The position numbers and the translations under genes are program-made. From Gaiella sp051003695 (GTDB taxonomy: Bacteria > Actinomycetota > Thermoleophilia > Gaiellales > Gaiellaceae), in assembly GCA_051003695.1 (NCBI GenBank), contig JBPCLB010000009.1, positions 1 through 15,752 of the forward strand: 15,752 nt of DNA. The letters run 5' to 3'. A model generated the notes under the pieces. The model did not search any database. It saw only the letters and a list, made by a program, of their open reading frames with translations, and was not told where the DNA came from. Shown piece after piece: positions 1-6,238 of the stretch (its first letter is position 1; each line of letters begins with the position of its first letter).

Positions 1-1063
1 CTCGTGTCTCGAGGATGAGGTCGCCGGAGGGATTCAGCGAGCCCCAGGGGCCGAAGAAGAGGTCGTCGTGCAGGCTGAGCGGTGTCAGCGGCGGAACGTT
101 GATCGCGCCACCGAAGCCGCCCCCGCCGAGCGCCTGCCGGCGCATCCCGACCGCGTCGATCTCGTCGATGAAGACGATGCAGGTGCCGCCCCACTTGCGC
201 GCGAGCTTCTTCGCGCGACGCGCGAGCAGCCTCACGATGATTGCGTCGATTCCGATGAACGTCGCGGCGAAGCCAGAGCCAGGCATGGAGACGAACGGCG
301 AGTTGAAGCCGGTGGCGATCGCCTTCGCGAGCATGGTCTTGCCCGTGCCGGGGGCGCCGAGGAAGAGCACGCCGCGCTCGCGCTTGCCGCCTGCCTTCTC
401 GAACTGCTCGCCCGACTGCCAGATGGTCACCACCCGGCGCACCTCCTCCTTCGCCTCCTCCTGACCGCGGACGTCGGCGAGCTTGACGCCCCATTGGGCG
501 TCGCCCGGCTCGAACGACTGCATCTGCGACATGTTCATCAGGAGCAGCGGGCCGAACAGGATCGCGAAGTTCGCGATGAAGAGGAAGAAGACGAAGACGG
601 CCTGGATCCAGAGCGTCGGCGAGCTGAGCACCGTGCCCATGCCGTCGAGGATGAAACCGAAGGTGCCGAGATACGACCCGCCTCGGAAGATCCAGATGAT
701 CGTGATGATCGAGAAGAAAATGATCGCGATCTTGAACCAGAAGCGCCAGAACCAGGCGCGCCGGCGCCCGACCACGTCGTCCTCGCGCAGCGACGGGCTC
801 TCGAGCCCGAAGAGGCTCGGCCACGGGATCATCCGCCGGAAGAGCAGGTCGGAGAAGCCCCGGAAGACGACGACGACGCCGAGCGTCGCGAGCAGTGCTT
901 TCCACCAGACCCAGTTGTTCTGCTGGGTGAAGAAGACGAACAGAGCGGGCGAGGTGAGGATCGCGACGAACGTCGCGGCCCGTGTCAGCTTGCGCCAGCT
1001 CCGCGCGAGCTCGCCGGACGCCTTGTCCTGCGGCAGATTCCCGACGAAATCGGCGGTCGCCAT
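1..1063 (-). CDS. FtsH-like membrane AAA+ ATPase (C-terminus beyond window)
   Basis: A minus-strand reading frame starts at ATG 1063 and is open to the window edge, giving 354 residues without a stop. Four hydrophobic segments (about residues 29-46, 54-72, 107-126 and 149-175) precede an AAA+ core. The core opens with VKLADVRGQEEAKEEV, close to the FtsH entry motif. Walker A is GAPGTGKT (236-243), the pore loop is probably TFIGID (269-273) and Walker B is CIVFIDEID with D300 and E301. Canonical FtsH has two N-terminal membrane helices, so this N-terminus is unusually long. After DAVG the usual short GGGHDER stretch is replaced by a Gly-rich and then Pro/Trp-rich insert. The M41 protease domain (HEXXH) would lie outside the window, so protease activity cannot be judged. 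The start is supported by TACACT seven bases upstream. It is divergent from the cyclophilin gene. Membrane AAA+ ATPase is firm; FtsH orthology is not. Confidence 0.88.
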   Translation of the reverse strand, partial: MATADFVGNLPQDKASGELARSWRKLTRAATFVAILTSPALFVFFTQQNNWVWWKALLATLGVVVVFRGFSDLLFRRMIPWPSLFGLESPSLREDDVVGRRRAWFWRFWFKIAIIFFSIITIIWIFRGGSYLGTFGFILDGMGTVLSSPTLWIQAVFVFFLFIANFAILFGPLLLMNMSQMQSFEPGDAQWGVKLADVRGQEEAKEEVRRVVTIWQSGEQFEKAGGKRERGVLFLGAPGTGKTMLAKAIATGFNSPFVSMPGSGFAATFIGIDAIIVRLLARRAKKLARKWGGTCIVFIDEIDAVGMRRQALGGGGFGGAINVPPLTPLSLHDDLFFGPWGSLNPSGDLILETR

Positions 1064-1070
1064 CGTTCTG

Positions 1071-1076
1071 AGTGTA
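1071..1076 (-). promoter_or_regulatory. -10 box of the FtsH-like gene (leaderless type)
   Basis: On the minus strand TACACT lies 7 bases before ATG 1063. TANNNT at this distance puts the transcription start at or next to the A of the start codon. No Shine-Dalgarno sequence is visible. No convincing -35 hexamer is seen at 16-19 bases upstream. Confidence 0.6.
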
Positions 1077-1130
1077 CGTTCGGGGGGCGGCCGGCGGTTG
1101 TTGGCAAGGTGTTAAGTCCCACGCTCGCGG

Positions 1131-1136
1131 TAGCGT
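1131..1136 (+). promoter_or_regulatory. -10 box of the cyclophilin gene (leaderless type)
   Basis: TAGCGT is followed by 7 bases (caccggc) and then ATG 1144. There is no purine-rich ribosome site in between, so the transcript probably begins at the start codon. The -10 box of the divergent gene is 54 bases away. Confidence 0.55.
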
Positions 1137-1143
1137 CACCGGC

Positions 1144-1602
1144 ATGACAAATGCGACGCTCTACACAAGCGAAGGCCCCGTCGAGCTCGAGCTGTATCCC
1201 GGCGAGGCACCGAAGACCGTCGAGAACTTCACCAAGCTCGCGGGCGACGGTTTCTACGATGGACTCACGTTCCATCGCGTGATCCCCGACTTCATGGTGC
1301 AGGCCGGTTGTCCGCGCGGGGACGGCACAGGCGGGCCTGGCTACCAGTTCGAGGACGAGTTCAACGAGCACCGCGTCACGCGCGGCGCACTCGCGATGGC
1401 GAATGCCGGCCCGGGGACGAACGGCTCACAGTTCTTCATCGTCACCGCCGAGGCGACACCCTGGCTCGACGGCAAGCACACCGTCTTCGGACGCGTCACG
1501 GCGGGTCAGGACGTCGTCGATCGCATCTCGAATCTCGATCGCGACGGACGCGACCGGCCGCGGAGGGCCGTGACGATCGACCGGGTGGAGCTACCTGAGT
1601 AG
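1144..1602 (+). CDS. Cyclophilin-type peptidyl-prolyl cis-trans isomerase
   Basis: This is a 152-residue single-domain cyclophilin without signal peptide or membrane segment, so it is cytoplasmic. It catalyses cis-trans isomerisation of Xaa-Pro bonds during protein folding. The catalytic stretch FHRVIPDFMVQAG (43-55) supplies the active-site Arg45, Phe50, Met51 and Gln53. NGSQFFIVT (93-101) and WLDGKHTVFG (107-116) form the rest of the pocket, with Trp107 at the cyclosporin-contact position, so the enzyme should be active. An open frame continues upstream to 1072, but the family begins close to ATG 1144 and a TANNNT box lies 7 bases before it. It is transcribed alone, divergent from the membrane AAA+ gene. 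Length is typical of bacterial PpiA/PpiB-like proteins. Confidence 0.95.
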   Translation: MTNATLYTSEGPVELELYPGEAPKTVENFTKLAGDGFYDGLTFHRVIPDFMVQAGCPRGDGTGGPGYQFEDEFNEHRVTRGALAMANAGPGTNGSQFFIVTAEATPWLDGKHTVFGRVTAGQDVVDRISNLDRDGRDRPRRAVTIDRVELPE

Positions 1603-1641
1603 TTCTATAACGGGCGTGCCACCTGTGTGCTGCGGACGTCG

Positions 1642-1665
1642 GGGTCAGGCACTCGTGCCTGACCC
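1642..1665. repeat. Perfect palindrome, GTCAGGCAC family, copy 1
   Basis: GGGTCAGGCAC and its exact reverse complement flank a 2-base TC centre, an 11-bp perfect stem. The same core recurs at 7127-7154, and one arm recurs at 15590-15599, which points to a dispersed intergenic palindromic repeat (REP-like). It follows the cyclophilin stop by 39 bases and could also end that transcript, although there is no T-run. Confidence 0.75.
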
Positions 1666-1675
1666 GCGTGGTGGG

Positions 1676-1695
1676 GTCTGTCCCCCGGGACTGAC
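1676..1695. repeat. Second, imperfect palindrome beside the repeat
   Basis: GTCTGTCCC and GGGACTGAC flank CC and form a 9-bp stem with one T-T mismatch. It sits 10 bases after the first palindrome, and both stems contain a GTC...GAC outer part, so the two may be halves of one composite REP-type element. The rest of the 143-base gap (1603-1745) holds only the promoter of the next gene. Confidence 0.5.
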
Positions 1696-1731
1696 GGTCT
1701 GTTCGCGACCTGTCGTCGCGGGACCGTGCTC

Positions 1732-1737
1732 TAAGCT
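1732..1737 (+). promoter_or_regulatory. -10 box of the cystathionine beta-synthase gene (leaderless type)
   Basis: TAAGCT precedes ATG 1746 by 8 bases (ccgcgcgc). No Shine-Dalgarno match lies between them. Confidence 0.55.
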
Positions 1738-1745
1738 CCGCGCGC

Positions 1746-3158
1746 ATGGCACGCGAGTACCCCACCATCCTCGACCTCGTCGGTGACACACCACTCGTGC
1801 GGCTCGTGAGCTTCGGCGCCGAGACGGGTGCGACGCTGCTCGCCAAGCTCGAGTTCCTCAACCCGGGCGGGTCGAACAAGGATCGGATCGGCCGCGCCAT
1901 GATCGAGGAGGCCGAGCGGCAGGGCAAGCTCCGCCCGGGCGGCACGATCGTCGAGCCCACGTCGGGCAACACGGGTGTCGGGCTCGCGATCGCGGCGGCG
2001 CACAAGGGCTACCGCTGCATCTTCGTGATGCCCGACAAGATGTCCCAGGAGAAGATCTCGACGCTGCGGGCCTATGGCGCCGAGGTCGTGATCACGCCGA
2101 CGGCGGTCGAGCCCGACTCGCCCGAGAGCTACTACTCGGTCTCGGATCGGCTCGCCGAGGAGATCCCCGGCGGCTTCAAGCCGGATCAGTACTCGAACCC
2201 GGCGAATCCCGAGGCTCATTACCTGACGACGGCGCCGGAGCTCTGGGAGCAAACCGGCGGCGGCGAGCTCGACGCGATCGTGGTCTCTGTGGGCACGGGT
2301 GGCTCGATCTCCGGGATCGGGCGGTACTTCAAGGAGCGCAAGCCCGAGGTGCTGATCGTCGGCGCGGACCCGGAGGGCTCGATCTACACGGCCGACGACC
2401 GGCACGGCGTGCACTCCTACCTCGTCGAGGGGATCGGGAAGGACACCTGGCCGAAGACGATGGACGCGTCCGTCGTCGACGAATGGGTGCGTGTCTCCGA
2501 CCGGGACTCCTTCGTCGCTGCCCGTCGACTTGCGCGCGAAGAGGGTCTGCTCGCGGGAGGATCGTGTGGGACGACGGCGGCCGCGGCGCTCGAGGTCGCG
2601 CGCAGGCTCGGCCCCGGCACGACGGTGCTGATGACGCTGCCCGACGGCGGCCGCTCGTATCTCTCCAAGTTCTACGACGACAACTGGATGATCCAGTACG
2701 GCTTCATGGAGCGGCGCTCCCCCGTCCCGACGGTCGAGGAGGTGCTCGGCTTCAAGCGCGGCCCGGGTCACGCGCTGCCGGAGCTCGTCACGATCGAGTC
2801 GCACCAGAAGGTCGGTGCCGCGATCGAGCTGATGCAGCGCTACTCCATCTCGCAGCTCCCCGTGGTCCGGAATGAGAACGTCGACGCGCTCACCGACATC
2901 GTCGGCTCGATCGGGGAGCGAAGCCTCCTCGACCGCGTCTTTCGCAACGCCGATGCGCTGAGCGACGAGGTGGCGGTCGCGATGCAACCGCCACTCTCGA
3001 TCGTCGATTCGCAGGCGTCAGTGAACGAGGTGTTCGCGGATCTCTCCGGCGCCGGTCAGGCGGTCGTCGTCGGCCACGAGGGCCGTCCGGTGGCGATCCT
3101 CACCCGCTCGGATCTGCTGGAGTTTCTCGCCTCGCGCCGGTCGCAGATCGAAGCTTGA
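1746..3158 (+). CDS. Cystathionine beta-synthase (PLP domain plus C-terminal CBS pair)
   Basis: This 470-residue protein is a fold-type II PLP enzyme of the cysteine synthase/cystathionine beta-synthase group. GGSNKDR holds the PLP-binding Lys45, PTSGNTGVGLA (71-81) is the substrate loop, GTGGSISG (183-190) binds the cofactor phosphate and GGSCGTT (near 272) contacts the pyridine nitrogen. From about residue 335 a Bateman pair of CBS domains follows (IESHQKVGAAIELM, later AVVVGHEGRPVAIL), which marks CBS rather than CysK. The likely reaction joins serine and homocysteine to cystathionine in reverse transsulfuration; O-acetylserine use cannot be excluded. The N-terminal haem domain of animal CBS is absent, as in bacteria. 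It has its own promoter and is followed after 12 bases by a small gene that also has one. No cystathionine gamma-lyase gene is present in the window. Confidence 0.93.
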   Translation: MAREYPTILDLVGDTPLVRLVSFGAETGATLLAKLEFLNPGGSNKDRIGRAMIEEAERQGKLRPGGTIVEPTSGNTGVGLAIAAAHKGYRCIFVMPDKMSQEKISTLRAYGAEVVITPTAVEPDSPESYYSVSDRLAEEIPGGFKPDQYSNPANPEAHYLTTAPELWEQTGGGELDAIVVSVGTGGSISGIGRYFKERKPEVLIVGADPEGSIYTADDRHGVHSYLVEGIGKDTWPKTMDASVVDEWVRVSDRDSFVAARRLAREEGLLAGGSCGTTAAAALEVARRLGPGTTVLMTLPDGGRSYLSKFYDDNWMIQYGFMERRSPVPTVEEVLGFKRGPGHALPELVTIESHQKVGAAIELMQRYSISQLPVVRNENVDALTDIVGSIGERSLLDRVFRNADALSDEVAVAMQPPLSIVDSQASVNEVFADLSGAGQAVVVGHEGRPVAILTRSDLLEFLASRRSQIEA

Positions 3159-3164
3159 TACGGT
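3159..3164 (+). promoter_or_regulatory. -10 box of the 97-residue gene
   Basis: TACGGT begins on the base after the preceding TGA stop and is followed by 6 bases (cggccg) and ATG 3171. This TANNNT position supports a leaderless transcript for the small gene, in addition to any readthrough from the synthase gene. Confidence 0.45.
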
Positions 3165-3170
3165 CGGCCG

Positions 3171-3464
3171 ATGGGCCTGCTCGATCGTCTCCGCACGCTC
3201 TTCAGCCGCGCCGAGGACGCGATGAACGAGGTCGATTACGCGGCCATCGACGCGGTGCGCCACGCCGAGGACCGCATCGACGAGGCCACTCACGGTCGGT
3301 ACCACGACGCCGTCGAGCGCGTGGAGGAGGAATCCGGCGAGCTGCTCGGGCGGCTTCATCTCGACCGCGAGCCGCTCGTCGACGGACCGAGCACGGTCGT
3401 CGACCTCGGCGACCGCCGTGACACGGCCGAGGACGCCGCGCCCGAGCCGCCCGGCGCCGCCTGA
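3171..3464 (+). CDS. Small acidic hypothetical protein
   Basis: I do not recognise this 97-residue protein. It begins MGLLDRLRTLFSRAED, an amphipathic start with basic and hydrophobic residues. Charged helical sequence rich in Glu, Asp and Arg follows to about residue 60 (HAEDRIDEATHGRYHDAVERV). The tail is Pro/Ala-rich and probably disordered. There is no signal peptide, membrane segment or cysteine. The start follows the synthase stop by 12 bases and has a TANNNT box 6 bases upstream, which supports expression. Its stop lies 8 bases before the convergent deaminase stop. Membrane-surface association through the first helix is conceivable but is inference only. The frame is GC-rich at third positions like its neighbours, so it is likely a real gene. 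Confidence 0.6.
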   Translation: MGLLDRLRTLFSRAEDAMNEVDYAAIDAVRHAEDRIDEATHGRYHDAVERVEEESGELLGRLHLDREPLVDGPSTVVDLGDRRDTAEDAAPEPPGAA

Positions 3465-3472
3465 GCCCTGCG

Positions 3473-4471
3473 TCAGCGCCGCACGAACGCGGCGGCATGC
3501 CCGCGGGCGTTCGCCTCGCGGAGCTCCGTCTCGGACAGCGCCTCGATCCGGTGCAGGAGCTCGAACTCGTCCCGCAGGTGGGTGTGCATCATCTCGGGCC
3601 CGTCGGTCGCGATCGTGAACGCAACGTCGTGGTCGACGAACCGACGAAAGATCTCGCGGACCGCTGCCTCGTCGGCGAGCGCTTTCGTCAGCAGGTTCGA
3701 GGTCGGGCAGATCTCCAACGTGATCCCCGCGTCCGACAGGAGTCGCATCAGCTCCGGATCCTGTGCGGCAAGGATGCCGTGGCCGATGCGGTCGGGCCGG
3801 AGCGACTCGACGACCTCGCGGATCTCCTCGCGTCCGGTCGCGCCCTCTTCACCGACGTGGATCGTCACACCCAGCCCCGCCGCGCGGGCGGTCTCGATCA
3901 TCGGCGCGAGCTGGGTGTAGTCGTAGCGTCCGCCACCCGGCCTGGGACCGGCGATGTCGACGCCCACGACACCCCGGTCGGCCCAGCGAATCGCCTTCTC
4001 GACGACGATCGTGTTCTGGCGGGCGTCGAAGGTGCGATCCATCATCAGGATCAGCCCTGCCTCGACCTGCGGATACTCGAGCTTCGCGAGATCGAGCCCG
4101 CGGATCGCGGCGAGAATGATGTGATCGAGGTCGCGCTCTCCCCCGCGGTTGCGCTTCATCGGATTGAAGCGCAGCTCGAGCGTCGTGATCCGCTGCGACC
4201 GGTAGGCGCCCCCGATCGCCGCGTGGACGGAGCGCTCGACCGCGAGCGGGGAAGACTGGATCAGCTCGCTCCAGTGGTAGATCGCGTCGAGCGCATCGAG
4301 ATTCTCGACGCCGCGCGGATCGGAGACCGTGACGAGGGCGTCGAAGGCCCAGTAGTCCTTGACCGGAAGCGCGATGCCCTGCTCGTGCGCGAGGCTCCAC
4401 ATGATGTCCGAGGCGACCGACCCGCCGAGGTGTGTGTGGAGCTCGGCGAGCCCTTCGTCGGCGAGCAGCAT
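3473..4471 (-). CDS. Adenosine-deaminase-family amidohydrolase
   Basis: The 332-residue TIM-barrel metalloenzyme carries the zinc motif HTHLGGS (His12, His14), HVGEE (His205, Glu208), RIGHG (His231), EICPTSN and ATDGPEMM (Asp290). These are the zinc ligands and catalytic Glu/His of the adenosine deaminase group, which removes the 6-amino group of purine nucleosides. Two substrate-side positions differ from classical ADA: the conserved TDDP is TDGP, so the second Asp is Gly291, and the LAGDE loop reads IAGPRPGG. The substrate may therefore be another 6-aminopurine compound, for example aminodeoxyfutalosine or an alkyladenine. I chose ATG 4471 because the frame upstream (to 4540) lies inside the Nudix gene and resembles nothing, while TAGACT lies 7 bases before this ATG. 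It follows the Nudix stop by 10 bases, so it may be both cotranscribed and separately promoted. Confidence 0.85.
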   Translation of the reverse strand: MLLADEGLAELHTHLGGSVASDIMWSLAHEQGIALPVKDYWAFDALVTVSDPRGVENLDALDAIYHWSELIQSSPLAVERSVHAAIGGAYRSQRITTLELRFNPMKRNRGGERDLDHIILAAIRGLDLAKLEYPQVEAGLILMMDRTFDARQNTIVVEKAIRWADRGVVGVDIAGPRPGGGRYDYTQLAPMIETARAAGLGVTIHVGEEGATGREEIREVVESLRPDRIGHGILAAQDPELMRLLSDAGITLEICPTSNLLTKALADEAAVREIFRRFVDHDVAFTIATDGPEMMHTHLRDEFELLHRIEALSETELREANARGHAAAFVRR

Positions 4472-4478
4472 CCGGTCG

Positions 4479-4484
4479 AGTCTA
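4479..4484 (-). promoter_or_regulatory. -10 box of the deaminase gene
   Basis: On the minus strand TAGACT lies 7 bases before ATG 4471. Its first three bases are also the stop codon (TAG) of the upstream Nudix gene, so an internal leaderless promoter would be embedded at the gene junction. Confidence 0.5.
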
Positions 4485-5033
4485 ATCGCGGCGCACGCCG
4501 CGATCGGCGAGCGGTGGCGGCGCGCCACGGTCGACGGCAATGCGCCACGCGGCGAGGATCTCGTGGAGGACCCCGGGGGGCGCGAGCTCGGTGGGAAGCT
4601 CGTCCCGGCCGAACCAGCCGAGCTCGGAGACCTCGTCCGTATCGTGCGAGACGTCGGGCCTCGGGCCGGGAACCGCGAGGTAGTACTGGACGCTGACGTA
4701 CTCCGTCTCGGGTTCGACTCGGGAGTCGGTGTACGGCGCGAGCCAGGTGCCGAGGTACGCGGTCACCCGCGCATCGACGCCGGCCTCTTCCCGCACTTCC
4801 CGCTCGGCGGCGTCGACCGGGTGCTCGGGGCCGTCGCAGAAACCAGAAGGCGCGCACCAGAGGCCGTGCCACGGCGGGTGGGCGCGTCGCACGAGCAAGA
4901 GGCGATTGTCCCGTGTCACGAGCGCGGCGGCGCAGGGCTTGGCATTCCGCCACTCCACGCGGCCGCAGGCCGAGCAGGTCGCCGGCCGGCCTCCCGGAAG
5001 GGCTGCTCCGCAGCCGCCGCAGTGTCGGATCAC
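4482..5033 (-). CDS. Nudix hydrolase with N-terminal zinc ribbon
   Basis: The 183-residue protein begins with a zinc ribbon made of CGGC and CSAC pairs (residues 4-7 and about 19-22). The Nudix fold follows. The Nudix box is complete: it starts at GFCDGPE, ends in REVREEAGV and has the spacing G-x5-E-x7-REV-x-EE-x-G-V. Nudix enzymes cleave nucleoside diphosphates linked to another moiety. The ribbon plus Nudix arrangement is shared with NudC-like NADH pyrophosphatases, but I do not see the SQPWPFPxS signature of NudC, so the substrate is open (ADP-ribose or a (d)NTP are possible). GTG 5033 is chosen because the ribbon begins at once and the codon overlaps the amidotransferase stop as GTGA. 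The longer frame upstream is antisense-like noise within that gene. Translation is probably coupled to the amidotransferase. Confidence 0.88.
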   Translation of the reverse strand: MIRHCGGCGAALPGGRPATCSACGRVEWRNAKPCAAALVTRDNRLLLVRRAHPPWHGLWCAPSGFCDGPEHPVDAAEREVREEAGVDARVTAYLGTWLAPYTDSRVEPETEYVSVQYYLAVPGPRPDVSHDTDEVSELGWFGRDELPTELAPPGVLHEILAAWRIAVDRGAPPPLADRGVRRD

Positions 5034-5737
5034 GAGCGCGCGAGCGTGCCCGCACGCTCGAGGAAGGCGCCGCACAGCGCATGACCCCGCTCGTTCCACT
5101 GCGGCAGGCGTGCCGTGGTCTCCTTCCGCAGCTGCTCCTCCGGGAGCGGCAGCTCCGCGGCGCCCGCCGTGAACCAGTGGTCGAGCATCGTCGCGTTCAC
5201 CTCGGGATGAAACTGCACCGACCACGTGCGCTCGCCCAGCCGGTACGCCTGCCGTGCGACGCTGCTCTCGGCGAGGAGGACGGCCCCGTCGGGGAGCTCC
5301 CAGGTGTAGTAGTGCCACTGAAACGCATGAAACCGCTCGGGGAACACGACTCCGAGGACGGGGTCGTCGCGTCCCGCGGCCGTGAGCCCGACCTCGTGCC
5401 AACCCACCTCGGACTTCTGGCCAGGCCCGACCCAGGCGTCGGCGGCGCGCGCGATCAGCTGCGATCCGAGGCACACGCCGAGCAACGGGACGCCTTCGGC
5501 GATCGTCTCGCGCAGGTACTCGACCTCGCCGGAGAGCCACCCGTGCTCCGCATCCTGATCGGGATGCATCGCGCCCCCGAAGACCATGATCGCGTCGAAC
5601 GTGCTGGGCGTGGGGGGTGTGTCGGCGTCCGGCGTGACCCAGACAGTCAGCTCGTGGCCGAGCTCCTCCGTCTCGGTCTCGAAGATTCCACCTCCGCCCG
5701 TCGGCCCGGGCTCGTGTGTGATCGAAAGAACGCGCAT
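5030..5737 (-). CDS. Class I glutamine amidotransferase domain protein (GATase1)
   Basis: This is a 235-residue stand-alone GATase1 protein. The nucleophile elbow is LLGVCLGSQ with Cys89, and the His-Glu pair is in QFHPEV (His177, Glu179), so the catalytic triad is complete and glutamine hydrolysis is plausible. VFGGAMHP (52-59) matches the oxyanion-side loop of the GMP-synthase-like subfamily. No synthetase domain is fused, so the ammonia acceptor is unknown; related proteins include gamma-glutamyl-compound hydrolases. The start is ATG 5737 with a weak GAAGG 3 bases before it, 28 bases after the VOC protein stop. It overlaps the Nudix gene by GTGA, which suggests one mRNA. It is cytoplasmic, with no signal or membrane segment. 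Confidence 0.88.
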   Translation of the reverse strand: MRVLSITHEPGPTGGGGIFETETEELGHELTVWVTPDADTPPTPSTFDAIMVFGGAMHPDQDAEHGWLSGEVEYLRETIAEGVPLLGVCLGSQLIARAADAWVGPGQKSEVGWHEVGLTAAGRDDPVLGVVFPERFHAFQWHYYTWELPDGAVLLAESSVARQAYRLGERTWSVQFHPEVNATMLDHWFTAGAAELPLPEEQLRKETTARLPQWNERGHALCGAFLERAGTLARS

Positions 5738-5765
5738 CAGCCTTCGCCCACGCGACCCGCAGGTG

Positions 5766-6143
5766 TCAGGCGCCCGTTGACTCGGGACGGGTGAAGTGCG
5801 GATTCTCGATCATGCCGAGCACCGTGCCGCCCGGCTCGAGCACGCTCCCGACACGGATGCCGTCGCCCACGTCGCGCACGTCCTGATGCGAAGCCGCCCC
5901 GGCCGCGAGCAGCTCAGCGTGGGTGGCGGAGGCGTCGGCGACGCCCCAGTAGGTGACCGCACCGAGCGCTGGGTCGGCGTTCGGATCGAGCCCGAGCTCG
6001 TAGCCCGCGACCGAGTAGCCGACGTAGAACGGTTCGTCGAAGTACGGCCCGAAACCGAGCGTGCGGGTGAACCACGCCTTGGACGCGTCGAGATCGGGGG
6101 CCGGGTAGATCACTGTCCGCAGGCCGAGAAAGTCGATCGCCAC
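5766..6143 (-). CDS. VOC (glyoxalase/bleomycin-resistance fold) protein
   Basis: The 125-residue protein has the paired beta-alpha-beta-beta-beta layout of the vicinal oxygen chelate superfamily: GLRTVIYPAPDLDASKAWF at the N-terminus, FYVGYSVAGYELGL as the first module's last strands, then a second module ending VLEPGGTVLGMIENPHF. The glutamate in MIEN sits at the usual final metal-ligand position, while the first-strand ligand usually found as His is not obvious (VIYP). Metal binding is therefore uncertain and the reaction cannot be named. GTG 6143 is chosen because the fold starts immediately and TAGGAT lies 7 bases upstream; a longer frame running to 6488 overlaps the DUF72 gene and has no homology-like content. 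It heads a probable operon with the amidotransferase and Nudix genes. Confidence 0.82.
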   Translation of the reverse strand: MAIDFLGLRTVIYPAPDLDASKAWFTRTLGFGPYFDEPFYVGYSVAGYELGLDPNADPALGAVTYWGVADASATHAELLAAGAASHQDVRDVGDGIRVGSVLEPGGTVLGMIENPHFTRPESTGA

Positions 6144-6150
6144 CCCGGCG

Positions 6151-6156
6151 ATCCTA
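6151..6156 (-). promoter_or_regulatory. -10 box of the VOC gene (leaderless type)
   Basis: On the minus strand TAGGAT is followed by 7 bases and GTG 6143, with no ribosome binding site between. It lies in the 95-base gap after the DUF72 gene. Confidence 0.55.
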
Positions 6157-6238
6157 TCGTGGCGGTTGCGGATCGACGCTCGGGGTCGAATCACGTCCGC
6201 CGACCGGTGCGTGGTCTCGGAGACCGTCTCGGGGCGGG

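Noticed and set aside
1064..1083. CGAACGTAC near the AAA+ promoter as a second SOS box
   Set aside because: Only the first half matches; the second half (ACTCA) does not fit GTTCG.
68..1147. A 359-codon plus-strand frame opposite the AAA+ gene
   Set aside because: The composition is Arg/Glu/Asp/Pro-rich nonsense typical of antisense frames in GC-rich DNA, while the minus strand has clear Walker motifs.
1731..2987. A 418-codon minus-strand frame across the cystathionine beta-synthase gene
   Set aside because: It is antisense to an unmistakable PLP enzyme and shows no domain pattern, only Arg/Asp/Leu-rich low-complexity sequence.
4487..4502. A 16-base palindrome (CGCGGCG, CA centre) near the deaminase start
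   Set aside because: It falls in the coding end of the Nudix gene and consists only of GC-alternating codons, so chance in this composition is a sufficient explanation.
4472..4540. N-terminal extension of the deaminase to an upstream ATG at 4540
   Set aside because: It overlaps the Nudix gene, has no family similarity, and the ATG at 4471 has both a promoter box and the correct distance to HTHLGGS.
3497..4696. A 399-codon plus-strand frame across the deaminase gene
   Set aside because: Antisense shadow; the minus strand carries all zinc-ligand motifs of the deaminase.
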